Translations under genes and position numbers: made by a program
DNA from: Lysobacter sp. S4-A87
GTDB lineage: Bacteria > Pseudomonadota > Gammaproteobacteria > Xanthomonadales > Xanthomonadaceae
Length of the DNA stretch: 64,000 nt
NCBI RefSeq assembly: GCF_022637455.1
Contig: NZ_CP093341.1
Span: 3,038,001 to 3,102,000 of the forward strand
Direction of reading: 5' to 3'
Shown: positions 1 through 8,598 of the stretch, in pieces
Layout of the letters: every line of letters begins with the position of its first letter
Numbering within the stretch: the first letter of the stretch is position 1
Notes under the pieces: generated by a model
What the model was told of the DNA's origin: nothing
The model's database searches: none
Seen by the model: the letters and a program-made list of their open reading frames with translations, nothing else

Positions 1-1027
1 GCGCGTTGACGTAGTCGGTGCGCATCGGCATGTCCGCGCCCTTGTCGCGGCCGAAGCGTTCGAACAGGCGCGCATTGTGGTTGCGGAAGCAGCCCGGATG
101 AATCTGCATCACCAGGCCGTCGTCCAGGCTCATCGTGGCCATCTCGGTCAGGACCTGGGCGCGGAACAGTTCGGCTTCGGCCGCGCTCGAACCGCCGCGC
201 GCGACTTTCTCGAACAGGCGGCGCGCTTCGTCGGCAGGCAGGTCGGCGGTGGCGGCGGTCGGGTGGCCGTGGTCGGTCGAAGTGGCGCCCATCGCCGCGA
301 ACGCGGCGCGACGCTGACGGTGTGCGCGCAGGTAGCCGTCCCAGGTGTAGACGTTCTCGCCGGTGATCTCGCCCAAGCGCTCCAGCGAAGCGGCGAACTC
401 CTCGTGCTCCGGGTCGACCACCGGGTCCGGACGGTAGGCCGTGACCACGCGGCCCGGCCAGCCGCTGTCGCGGATCGCGGCGTGATGCTGCAGCGGGTCG
501 AGCGGGGATTCGGTGGTCGCCAGCAGCTCGATGCGGAAACGGTCGAACAACGCGCGCGGGCGGAACGCCGGCTGCTGCAGCGCGGCGGTGATGTGGTCGT
601 AGTAGCGGTCGGCGCTACCGGCATCCAGGCCCTCGCGCAGGCCGAACACCTCGTGGAAGACATGGTTGAGCCACATCGACGACGGCGTGCCGCGGAACAG
701 GTGGAAATTGGACGCGAACAGGCGCCAGGCCGCGCGCGGATCGACCGGCGAACGTGAACCGTCGCGGCGCGGGATGCCCAGCGCATCCAGCTCGATGCCC
801 TGGCTGTAGAGCATGCGGAACACGTAGTGGTCCGGGATCAGCAGCAGCTCGGTGGCGTTGGCGAACGCCTCGTTGCCGGCAAACCACGACGGATCGGTGT
901 GGCCGTGCGGGCTGATGATCGGCAGCTGCGCGACCTGGCCATAGAGGCGTCGCGCGATCGCGCGTGCGCCGGCCTCGGCGGGGAACAGTCGATCCGGGTG
1001 CAGGTCCAGTGCTTTGGTGGTGCTCAT
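1..1027 (-). CDS. uxaC: Glucuronate (uronate) isomerase, 3' end cut by window edge
   Basis: Isomerises D-glucuronate to D-fructuronate (or galacturonate to tagaturonate) in the cytoplasm, the first step for glucuronic acid released from glucuronoxylan. About 342 codons are visible; the family is usually about 470 residues, so the last quarter lies beyond base 1. Residues 39-46 read SPHGHTDP; H41 and H43 are the metal-binding HxH pair of this amidohydrolase-fold family. The ATG at 1027 opens a typical N-terminus with GAAGAGA upstream. It lies 83 bases after the xylanase gene on the same strand and is read as the third gene of a transporter-xylanase-isomerase operon. Fructuronate reductase and mannonate dehydratase would be expected further left, outside the window. 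Confidence 0.93.
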   Translation of the reverse strand, partial: MSTTKALDLHPDRLFPAEAGARAIARRLYGQVAQLPIISPHGHTDPSWFAGNEAFANATELLLIPDHYVFRMLYSQGIELDALGIPRRDGSRSPVDPRAAWRLFASNFHLFRGTPSSMWLNHVFHEVFGLREGLDAGSADRYYDHITAALQQPAFRPRALFDRFRIELLATTESPLDPLQHHAAIRDSGWPGRVVTAYRPDPVVDPEHEEFAASLERLGEITGENVYTWDGYLRAHRQRRAAFAAMGATSTDHGHPTAATADLPADEARRLFEKVARGGSSAAEAELFRAQVLTEMATMSLDDGLVMQIHPGCFRNHNARLFERFGRDKGADMPMRTDYVNA

Positions 1028-1110
1028 GGTGCGGGTCTCTTCGTTGCTTTGGCCGGCGGCGGGGTTCGCAGTGCTCCGGCGATTGGATGGGTCGGATCAG
1101 CCGGCCCCGA

Positions 1111-2127
1111 TCACCTGGTGGTGGCAGCGGTGTCCGCCGCCGGCCCGGTCACGCTGCGCACGTAACCACGCAGCCATGCCAGCGCCGGCCGCTCGCTGCC
1201 GTCCTTGCGCACCAGGTAGGCCTTCTCTTTCGTGCGCCACATGCCCGGGCGATAGCCCCACAGGGTGATGCCCTTGACCCCCGGATGCTCCCAGAACACC
1301 GGGAAGATCCGCTGGTAATCCTTGAGCTGCTGCGCGTCGGTGGCACCGTCGATGTCGAGCTCGGTCACGTAGATCGGCAGGCCGGTTGCGGCGAGCCGGT
1401 CGAGGTTGGCACGGTGCACCGACATCGGTGTGTCGGGCTTGGTGGCGAACGCGTGGCCCTGCACGCCGATGCCATCGACCAGGCTGTCTTTGCGCAGCAG
1501 CTCGATGATCTCGAGGTAGCGCCGGGTGTTCTCGTCCTTGTTTGTGATGTTGTAGTCGTTGATCAGCAGTTTGGCGCGCGGGAAATTGCGGCGGGCGAGG
1601 CGATACGACTCGATGATCCAGTCCCAGCCGCTGGCGCCGCTGCCGCCGAGCGCATTGATGTAGTTGCCGCCGCCTTCGTCGTCTTTGTTCGGCGGGTCGT
1701 TGAGCGGCTCGTTGACGACCTCGACGTAGTCCAGCTCCGGGTAGCGCTGGGCCACCGCGGCGAACCATTCCTCGATCTCCTCACGCTGCTCCGCCACCGG
1801 CAGCTTCTCCATCCACTCCGGCTGCTGGTTGCCCCAGACCATCACGTGCATCTGGAAGGGGAAGCCGTGGCTCCTGGCGAACTGGTAGGCCGCGTCCAGC
1901 CCGGACCAGTCCATCTTGTCGCGCACCGCTTCGACCGAGCCCCACTTGCCCGCGTTCTCCGGCGTGACCTTGTTCCAGTAGCCGGTGAAACCGGGAATCT
2001 GGGTCGGGCTGTGGACGCTGCCCAGGAACTTCGTCTGGCCGGCGGCGAGCGGTGCGCCCTGCGCGTTCAGCGCCAGCGGCATGGCGGCGAGCGTGACGAG
2101 AGCGGCCAGCATCGGTGCTTTGAACAT
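1111..2127 (-). CDS. Secreted endo-1,4-beta-xylanase, GH10
   Basis: Cuts the beta-1,4-xylose backbone of xylan outside the cytoplasm. The 338-residue product starts with a signal peptide (hydrophobic residues 6-20, likely cleavage after A22) and is otherwise one GH10 catalytic barrel with no carbohydrate-binding module. The acid/base glutamate is E140 in VVNEPL and the nucleophile is E256 in YVTELDID; WGNQQPEW near residues 98-105 is the usual GH10 substrate-binding stretch. The start at 2127 is preceded by AAGGGGG. The gene begins 33 bases after the MFS transporter stop, so the two are probably co-transcribed from the operator region near 3605. The small size fits the compact GH10 enzymes of Xanthomonadaceae that release short xylo-oligosaccharides. 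Confidence 0.95.
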   Translation of the reverse strand: MFKAPMLAALVTLAAMPLALNAQGAPLAAGQTKFLGSVHSPTQIPGFTGYWNKVTPENAGKWGSVEAVRDKMDWSGLDAAYQFARSHGFPFQMHVMVWGNQQPEWMEKLPVAEQREEIEEWFAAVAQRYPELDYVEVVNEPLNDPPNKDDEGGGNYINALGGSGASGWDWIIESYRLARRNFPRAKLLINDYNITNKDENTRRYLEIIELLRKDSLVDGIGVQGHAFATKPDTPMSVHRANLDRLAATGLPIYVTELDIDGATDAQQLKDYQRIFPVFWEHPGVKGITLWGYRPGMWRTKEKAYLVRKDGSERPALAWLRGYVRSVTGPAADTAATTR

Positions 2128-2159
2128 GGAATCCCCCTTGAAGCCGGTCATGAAGCCGA

Positions 2160-3461
2160 TCATGCGACTGCGCCGTCCAGCTGCGCCGGTTCCAGGCGCG
2201 GCGCCAGCAGGTGCACGACCAGCAGTGCGATGAGATAGGCCGAGCCGGCCATCAGGAATACCGGCACGTAGCTGCCGGTGGTCTGCAGCAGGAAGCCGGT
2301 GAAGGTGGCGATCATCATCCCGCCGACCGCGCCGGCGAAGCCGCCGATGCCGACCACCGAAGCGACCGCGCGGCGCGGGAACATGTCGGAGGTCAGCGTG
2401 AACACGTTCGCCGACCAGCCCTGGTGGCCAGCCGTCGCAAGGCCGATCAGGCCGACCGCAAGCCACAGGTTGTTGGCCTGCGCGGCGAACACGATCGGCA
2501 CCACCGCCAGGCCGCACAGGCCCATGGCGGTCTTGCGCGCGCGGTTGACGCTCCAGCCCATCCGGATGAAGCGTCCGGCGAGCCAGCCGCCGAAGATGCT
2601 GCCGACGTCGGCCATCACGAAGATCACGATCAGCGGCAGGCCCAGGCCGAGCAGGGTCAGGCCGTACTCGGCGTGCAGGAACTTCGGCAGCCAGAACAGG
2701 AAGAACCACCAGATCGGGTCGGTGATGAACTTGGCGGCGACGAACGCCCACGCCTGGCGATGACGCAGGATGCGCGACCACGGCACGCGCACCGCCGGTT
2801 CCGCCGGATCGCTGCGGATGTAGGCCAGTTCGCCGGCACTGAGCCGGGGCTGATCTTCGGGCGTGCGGTAGATCAGCAGCCAGGCGACCAGCCAGGCCGC
2901 GCTGAGCGCACCGGTGACCAGGAACGCCGCCTGCCAGCCCCAGGTCGCGGCCACCACCGGGACCATCATCGGCGCGACGATCGCACCGATGTTGGAGCCG
3001 GAATTGAAGATGCCGGTGGCCAGGGCCCGCTCCTTGCGCGGGAACCATTCGGCCACGGTCTTGATCGCGGCCGGGAAGTTTCCGGCCTCGCCGAATCCGA
3101 GCACGAAGCGGGCGGCGGCGAAGCCAATCACGCTGGCGGCGAGCGAATGGCTCATTGCCGCCAGGCTCCAGATGCTGATCGCGATGGCGTAGCCGATGCG
3201 CGTGCCGAGGCGGTCGATGATCGCGCCGGCGCAGAGCAGACCGATGGCGTAGGCAGCCTGGAAGGCGGTGACGATGTAGCCGTACTCGATCTCGTTCCAG
3301 CCGATCTCGGTCTGCAGGAACGGCGCCAGCACGCCGAGCACCTGGCGGTCGATGTAGTTGATGGTGGTTGCCAGCAGCAGCATCGCGCAGATGCGCCAGC
3401 GGTACATGCCGACCTTCGTTCCCGGCGCCTCGGTGCCGGCCGTCGTGGTTGCTTGGCTCAT
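2160..3461 (-). CDS. exuT: MFS transporter, hexuronate (ExuT) type
   Basis: A 433-residue inner-membrane transporter of the anion:cation symporter branch of the major facilitator superfamily, with about twelve hydrophobic segments. The first segment carries NYIDRQVLG, and GFGEAGNFPAAIKTVAEWF near residues 125-145 is typical of ExuT/GudP/GarP proteins. By family and position it should import glucuronate, galacturonate or aldouronic acids. Start: the ATG at 3461 has a G-rich Shine-Dalgarno (GGGGGCGG) just upstream and begins MSQATTT; an upstream extension of 17 residues is less likely. It is the first gene of the leftward xylan operon, and a xyl-box lies about 145 bases upstream. Exact substrate is inference. 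Confidence 0.85.
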   Translation of the reverse strand: MSQATTTAGTEAPGTKVGMYRWRICAMLLLATTINYIDRQVLGVLAPFLQTEIGWNEIEYGYIVTAFQAAYAIGLLCAGAIIDRLGTRIGYAIAISIWSLAAMSHSLAASVIGFAAARFVLGFGEAGNFPAAIKTVAEWFPRKERALATGIFNSGSNIGAIVAPMMVPVVAATWGWQAAFLVTGALSAAWLVAWLLIYRTPEDQPRLSAGELAYIRSDPAEPAVRVPWSRILRHRQAWAFVAAKFITDPIWWFFLFWLPKFLHAEYGLTLLGLGLPLIVIFVMADVGSIFGGWLAGRFIRMGWSVNRARKTAMGLCGLAVVPIVFAAQANNLWLAVGLIGLATAGHQGWSANVFTLTSDMFPRRAVASVVGIGGFAGAVGGMMIATFTGFLLQTTGSYVPVFLMAGSAYLIALLVVHLLAPRLEPAQLDGAVA

Positions 3462-3604
3462 GCCGCCCCCGCCCGGACCTGCACCAGTGTCGCCGCAGCG
3501 TGACCGGTGCAAGGGAAAATGCTGCGGTGCAGCGCGTCATGCGCGGGTCTGGCGAATCGAGTCATCGCGATTTTCCCTGCGTTTTTCGACACAGGTCAGC
3601 TGAG

Positions 3605-3618
3605 TGTTAGCGCTAGCA
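3605..3618. promoter_or_regulatory. Probable xyl-box operator 1 (LacI-family regulator site)
   Basis: TGTTAGCGCTAGCA matches the reverse complement of the xyl-box reported for Xanthomonas xylan genes (TGGTAGCGCTAACA) at 13 of 14 positions, around the core TAGCGCTA. It lies about 145 bases upstream of the leftward MFS transporter start and is assigned to that arm by proximity. The cognate repressor gene is not in the window. Confidence 0.75.
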
Positions 3619-3774
3619 TTAGCACACGAATCAGTGGCCGGGCTACTGCATTTCGACGAAGGTCACAGACTGAAAATCGCTATAGGTTCCGCATCTTGCG
3701 AAAACGGGCATGGGGAACCTGCCTGCCGGCAGGGGTGAAACGGCTCATGTTGCTATGCAGCGTGCGAGGCAAAA

Positions 3775-3790
3775 ATGGTAGCGCTACCAT
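3775..3790. promoter_or_regulatory. Probable xyl-box operator 2, perfect 16-base palindrome
   Basis: ATGGTAGCGCTACCAT is a perfect palindrome around TAGCGCTA, matching the xyl-box at 13 of 14 core positions. It lies about 130 bases upstream of the TonB-dependent receptor start and is assigned to the rightward arm. The stretch 3462-3918 holds only these two operators and the divergent promoters; I see no gene in it. Confidence 0.8.
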
Positions 3791-3918
3791 CCGCCCGGAT
3801 CGCCTCAGACGGATTTGTAGCGTCACCAGTGTTGTAGCCAACAAAAATCCAGCCACTCGCCCGCGCAGCGACAGGGTTCGCGCGCAGACGCAGTCACCAG
3901 AAACGGGAGGGGAGTACG

Positions 3919-6900
3919 GTGCAAATCCATATCGCAAGAACGGCCTTGTCGCGCGCCTTGGGCATTGCCCTGCTCGGCTTGGCCAGCAGTTCGGCGCTGG
4001 CACAGGCTCAAGAGCAGGCACAGACGCAGCAGGCAACGACCCAGCAGGAAAGCACGCAGGCGCAGCCGACCCAGGTCGCGCAGGCCGACACCGCGGCAGC
4101 ACCGGCGCAGACGCCGGCCGGCTCGCAGGATGCGGTCAACCTCGACCGCGTGGTCGCGACCGGTTTCCGCAAGAGCCTTGAGTATTCGACCCAGGCCAAG
4201 CGCGACGCCGTCAACGTCACCGACACGGTGTTCGCCGAGGACATGGGCAAGTTCCCCGACCTCAACATCGCCGAATCGCTCAACCGCATTCCTGGCGTGC
4301 AGCTGACCCGCGACGTCAACGGCGAAGGCCTCAACGTCGCCATCCGCGGCCTCGGCAGCAGCTTCACCAAGACCACGCTCAACGGTTCCTCGATCGCGAC
4401 GGCCTCCATCGGCCTCAACGCGCAGAACCAGAACCGCGAAGTCGACCTGAACCTGTTCCCGACCGAGTTCTTCACCCAGTTGTCGGTGAGCAAGACGCCG
4501 CTCGCCAGCCAGCTCGAAGGCGGCGTCTCGGGCGTGGTCGACATGCGCAGTGCGCGTCCGTTCGACAACCCCGGCTCGCACCTGACCTACCAGCTGCAGG
4601 CCGACTACAACGAGACCAGCGAGAAGTACAGCCCGCGCGGCTCGGTGATCGGCAGCTGGACCAATGACGACAACACCTTTGGTGCACTGGTCGGCCTGTC
4701 GTCGGTGCAGGGCAAGATCGGCGTTGAAGGTTTCGAGAGCGTCGGCTGGACCAACCCCGGCCTGACCTACACCCAGTGCGGCCTGACCCCGCCCGCCGGC
4801 ACTCCTGCGACCAACCAGCCAGCGGCGTGCAACACCGGCGGCGGTGGCAACTGGCGCATCCCCGACACGGTCCCGAACACCGCCGGAGCGGGGCTGACCC
4901 CGGGCGCGCTGATCGACCGCAACTTCCTGCTCGCCAACAACCCGGGCCTGTCGATCGACCAGATCAGCGAAGCGCTGATCCCGCGCCTCGGCCGGCCGGT
5001 GCACATGTCCGGCGACCGCGACCGCGATGCCTTCGTCGGCTCGCTGGAATGGCGTCCGAGCGAAAGCGCGCAGTTCTACCTCGACACGATGTACACGCAG
5101 GCGCACCGCACCAACGAGCGCATCGACATCAACCTGATCGGGCGCAACGGCAACATCATCCCGTTGAACATGCAGGTCGACAGCAACAACGTCGTCACCA
5201 GCGCCACCTTCACCAACGCCCAGTTCTTCCTGGAAGCACGCCCGTACATCGAGGACGTGAAGTTCTGGAACGTCAATCCGGGCGGTACGTTCTGGTTCTC
5301 CGACGACCTGAAGCTCGACTTCCAGGCCAACATGAGCCGCAGCTGGCTGTTCCGCGAATCGCCGACGGTGCTGGTCAACACGCCGTTCACCACGGTCGAG
5401 TACAGCAACAACGGCGGCGACATCCCGACCTGGACCACGCCGCTGGATCTCAACGATCCCAATGCCGGTTGGACCTGGGCCGGTGGCCGCGTCAACATCA
5501 ACAACGAGAAGCGCGTCGTCGAGACCAAGGGCGGCCGTGCCGACCTGCAGTTCGGCGAGGACAAGAGCAACATCCGCGTCGGCATCGCCTACGACGAGGC
5601 CTCGCGCCGCATCCAGGGCTTCGACAACAGCGCCGCCTGGGAAGACGCGGCGTGCCGCGGCCTGAACCCCGATGGCAGCGTGCCCAACCCGCGTCCGGCC
5701 TGCGTAGGCGGCCCGCTGGCGGGCGTTCCGCAGCCGGAGCTGGCGTCGTACCTGCGCCCGGGTCCGTTCGGTTTCGTCACCGTCGACTTCGACCGCTTCA
5801 AGAACGACACCAACTACTACAGCCTGCGTGACAACGCACCGGAGTCCGGTTCGGCCAACACGGCCGCGACCACGGGCGCGATCGATGAGCAGAACCTGGG
5901 TGCCTACATCGAGGCCAACGGCGAGGCCGATGTCTGGAACCGCCCGCTGCGCATCAACGCCGGTGTCCGCTATGTCAGCACCGACCAGACGACCAGCGGC
6001 CCCGTCCAGACCGGCACCACGCGCGTATGGCGCACGCTGAAGTCGAACTACGACGACATGCTGCCGTCGATGAACCTGGCCTGGGATGCGGCCGAGAACG
6101 TCGTCCTGCGCATGTCCGGTTCGCGCACGCTGACTCGCCCGAATCCGAGCGACATGCTGCCGAACACCAACTTCAGCGATCCGTCGGCGCAGCAGGCCAC
6201 GCAGGGCAATCCGGACCTGCAGCCGTACCTGTCGACCAACTTCGACATCGGTGGCGAGTGGTACACCGGTGCAGAGGGCTTCGTCGGCCTGACCTACTTC
6301 CGCAAGGACATCGAGGGTTTCACCGTCCTGGGCACGCGCACGATTCCGTTCGCCGACCTGGGCATCCCCTACGAGGACCTGAACCCGACCCAGCAGGCCG
6401 CACTCAACCAGCGCGGTGGCCCGACGGCCGCCACGGTGCAGGTGCAGCAGCAGGTCAACGCCGACGGCACGCTGAAGATCGCCGGTTACGAAGCGATCTG
6501 GGTGCAGCCGCTGGATCGCTGGGTCGAAGGCCTGGGCTTCACCGCCAACTACACCAAGGTCGACCAGAGCTCGGAAGGCTCCGGTGTTCCGGCGGTCGCG
6601 GTCGGCGTGGCGCCCAACCTGTGGAATGCCACCGCCTATTGGGAAAATGACGTCGCCCAGATCCGCCTGTCCTACACCTGGACCGACGACATCATCTCTT
6701 CCGGCGCCAATCAGAACGGCATCCCGACTGCCCGCCTGCTGACCGACTCGCGCGGCCAGCTCGACCTGTCGGCCAGCTACACCCTGGCCAACATCCGCTC
6801 GGAGCCGCAGATCACGCTGAATGTCATCAACATCACCAGCGAACCGTTGCGCACCACGTTCGCCTACGACAACGCCGCCTACGAGTACTACGAGCCGGGT

Positions 6901-6936
6901 TACACCGTGCTGCTGGGTGTTCGCGGCACGTTCTGA
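3919..6936 (+). CDS. TonB-dependent receptor, probable xylo-oligosaccharide uptake
   Basis: A 1005-residue outer-membrane active transporter. It has a signal peptide (cleavage near A28), then a Gln/Ala/Thr-rich linker (about 29-75), a TonB-box-like segment LDRVVATGFRKSLE near 84-97, a plug domain (SLNRIPGVQL, VAIRGLG) and a long beta-barrel ending in the aromatic signal VLLGVRGTF. The plug and barrel style is that of carbohydrate receptors of Xanthomonas and Caulobacter. The start is a GTG at 3919 with GGAGGGGAG upstream. It is the first gene of the rightward arm behind a perfect xyl-box, followed by a glycoside transporter and a GH43 enzyme, which points to xylan-derived oligosaccharides as ligand; the ligand is inferred from context only. 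Confidence 0.93.
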   Translation: MQIHIARTALSRALGIALLGLASSSALAQAQEQAQTQQATTQQESTQAQPTQVAQADTAAAPAQTPAGSQDAVNLDRVVATGFRKSLEYSTQAKRDAVNVTDTVFAEDMGKFPDLNIAESLNRIPGVQLTRDVNGEGLNVAIRGLGSSFTKTTLNGSSIATASIGLNAQNQNREVDLNLFPTEFFTQLSVSKTPLASQLEGGVSGVVDMRSARPFDNPGSHLTYQLQADYNETSEKYSPRGSVIGSWTNDDNTFGALVGLSSVQGKIGVEGFESVGWTNPGLTYTQCGLTPPAGTPATNQPAACNTGGGGNWRIPDTVPNTAGAGLTPGALIDRNFLLANNPGLSIDQISEALIPRLGRPVHMSGDRDRDAFVGSLEWRPSESAQFYLDTMYTQAHRTNERIDINLIGRNGNIIPLNMQVDSNNVVTSATFTNAQFFLEARPYIEDVKFWNVNPGGTFWFSDDLKLDFQANMSRSWLFRESPTVLVNTPFTTVEYSNNGGDIPTWTTPLDLNDPNAGWTWAGGRVNINNEKRVVETKGGRADLQFGEDKSNIRVGIAYDEASRRIQGFDNSAAWEDAACRGLNPDGSVPNPRPACVGGPLAGVPQPELASYLRPGPFGFVTVDFDRFKNDTNYYSLRDNAPESGSANTAATTGAIDEQNLGAYIEANGEADVWNRPLRINAGVRYVSTDQTTSGPVQTGTTRVWRTLKSNYDDMLPSMNLAWDAAENVVLRMSGSRTLTRPNPSDMLPNTNFSDPSAQQATQGNPDLQPYLSTNFDIGGEWYTGAEGFVGLTYFRKDIEGFTVLGTRTIPFADLGIPYEDLNPTQQAALNQRGGPTAATVQVQQQVNADGTLKIAGYEAIWVQPLDRWVEGLGFTANYTKVDQSSEGSGVPAVAVGVAPNLWNATAYWENDVAQIRLSYTWTDDIISSGANQNGIPTARLLTDSRGQLDLSASYTLANIRSEPQITLNVINITSEPLRTTFAYDNAAYEYYEPGYTVLLGVRGTF

Positions 6937-6975
6937 GGATGCAGGTTTAGTTTGACCGGTGGGCAACCACCGCGT

Positions 6976-7008
6976 GGCCCGCTCCGGTGCACCTGCACCG
7001 GGCGGGCC
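6976..7008 (+). terminator. Long hairpin between receptor and transporter genes
   Basis: Two arms of 15 paired bases (GGCCCGC-T-CCGGTGCA and TGCACCGGGCGGGCC) enclose a CC loop, with a single T bulge. No T-run follows, so it is not a classical terminator. It may lower read-through or protect the 3' end of the receptor mRNA, allowing more receptor than downstream transporter and enzymes. Confidence 0.55.
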
Positions 7009-7076
7009 GCGCCATACTGGGGCCTGCATCGGGACGCGATGCAGGACGCTCTCCCACCCTCATCAAGCAGTGGTCA

Positions 7077-8561
7077 ATGAACGGCACATCAGAAATTCTT
7101 TCCGTCAGGGAAAAGGTCGGCTACAGCCTCGGCGACCTCGCCGCGAACCTGATCTTCCAGACCCTGGTCGCCTTCCTGGCCTTCTTCTACACCGACGTCT
7201 ACCGGATTCCGGCCGGCACGGCCGCGACGATCATCTTCATCGGCGGCATGCTCGGCGCGTTCGTGTTCACCCCGTTCATCGGCTTCGCCGCCGACCGCAC
7301 CATCACGCGCTGGGGCAAGTTCCGCCCGTGGATCCTGTGGACCGCGATCCCGTTCGGCGTGTTCTCGCTGCTGGCTTTCAGCACGCCCGACCTGGGCGAG
7401 CAGGGCAAGGTCATCTACGCGCTGGCAACCTACATCCTGCTGGTGATGATCTACGCCGCCAACAACCTGCCGTACTCCGCGCTCAGTGGCGTGCTGACCG
7501 GCTCGATGTCCCAGCGCAACAGCCTGTCGTCGTACCGCTTCGTGGCGGTGATGATCGCGCAGTTCGTGATCCAGGTGCTGCTGCTGCCGCTGGTGCTGAT
7601 CCTGGGCAGCGGCGACAAGGTGCGCGGCTTCCATAACACCATGCTGCTGTTCGCCGTGGTCGGCACGGTCTTCTTCCTGATCACATTCTTCACCACGCGC
7701 GAGCGCATCGTCGCCGCGCCGGAGCACAAGTCGAGCGTCAAGCAGGACCTGGCCGACCTGGCCCGCAATCGCCCGTGGATGGTGATGCTGGCGCTGACCA
7801 TCCTGGTGTTCGTGACCCTGGCACTGAAGGGCGGCTCGTACATCTACTACTTCCAGTACTACCTGGACGCAGGTGCGCTGGGCCGGTTCCTCGAGGACGT
7901 CGGCTTCAATCGCCTGATCGGCGGCCTCAACGCCGTGCTCACCCGCGTCGGCCTGACCGAGTTCCAGTGGCCGAAGGACGCGCCGACTTCGGCCTACAGC
8001 ATGTTCAATGCCGCCGGCATCATCTCGATGATCATCGGCATCGGTTTCTCCAAGCGCCTGGCAGATCGATTCGGCAAGCGCGACGTGTTCGGCGGCGCGC
8101 TGTTCGTCTCCACCCTGTTCCTGCTGGCGTTCTTCTTCTACCCGCCCACCGCGGTCGCGCTGGTGTTCGTGTCGCTGGTGCTGCACGGCTTCTTCTACGG
8201 CATCACCATCCCGCTGCTGTGGGCCATGATCGCCGACGTCGCCGACTACTCGGAGTGGCGCAACTACCGCCGCGCCACCGCGATCATCTTCTCGGCGATG
8301 CTGTGCGGCCTGAAGATCGGCCTGAGCGTCGGCGGCGCGCTGGTCGCCGGGCTGCTCGCCTACTACGGCTACCAGGCCGGCGAACCGGTGCAGTCGCCGC
8401 AGACCATCGACGGCATCCGCATGGCGGTCAGCATCTACTGCTCGATCCCGCTGCTGCTGTGCGTGGTGCTGCTGTTCCTGTACCAGATCAACAAGTCGAT
8501 GGAGTCGCGCATCGAGCAGGAGCTGGGTGCGCGCAGGCTGCAGACCGGCAACGCCACCTGA
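7077..8561 (+). CDS. GPH-family glycoside/pentoside/hexuronide transporter
   Basis: A 494-residue inner-membrane cation symporter with about twelve hydrophobic segments. The N-terminal VGYSLGDLAANLIFQ and the loop ADRTITRWGKFRPWIL (about residues 75-90) are hallmarks of the GPH family (XynB/XynP, MelB relatives). Between the halves sits a stretch of about 40 residues unlike the compact members. It probably brings xylo-oligosaccharides or xylosides from the periplasm into the cytoplasm, handing them to the GH43 enzyme encoded 37 bases downstream. The ATG at 7077 gives the usual short N-terminus; a longer open frame upstream runs through the hairpin and is not used. Confidence 0.9.
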   Translation: MNGTSEILSVREKVGYSLGDLAANLIFQTLVAFLAFFYTDVYRIPAGTAATIIFIGGMLGAFVFTPFIGFAADRTITRWGKFRPWILWTAIPFGVFSLLAFSTPDLGEQGKVIYALATYILLVMIYAANNLPYSALSGVLTGSMSQRNSLSSYRFVAVMIAQFVIQVLLLPLVLILGSGDKVRGFHNTMLLFAVVGTVFFLITFFTTRERIVAAPEHKSSVKQDLADLARNRPWMVMLALTILVFVTLALKGGSYIYYFQYYLDAGALGRFLEDVGFNRLIGGLNAVLTRVGLTEFQWPKDAPTSAYSMFNAAGIISMIIGIGFSKRLADRFGKRDVFGGALFVSTLFLLAFFFYPPTAVALVFVSLVLHGFFYGITIPLLWAMIADVADYSEWRNYRRATAIIFSAMLCGLKIGLSVGGALVAGLLAYYGYQAGEPVQSPQTIDGIRMAVSIYCSIPLLLCVVLLFLYQINKSMESRIEQELGARRLQTGNAT

Positions 8562-8598
8562 TCTCCACCGCAACGCCCCCACCACGAAGGCAACCGTC

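Noticed and set aside
1111-3540. Frame of 809 codons that would join transporter region and xylanase into one protein
   Set aside because: The upstream part is an out-of-frame reading of the MFS gene. The xylanase has its own signal peptide and Shine-Dalgarno at 2127, and the MFS frame is complete.
3823-7029. Open frame of 1068 codons on the minus strand opposite the TonB-dependent receptor
   Set aside because: It is a mirror frame common in GC-rich DNA: the sense frame has signal peptide, plug and barrel motifs, while the antisense product is Val/Gly/Arg-rich without motifs.
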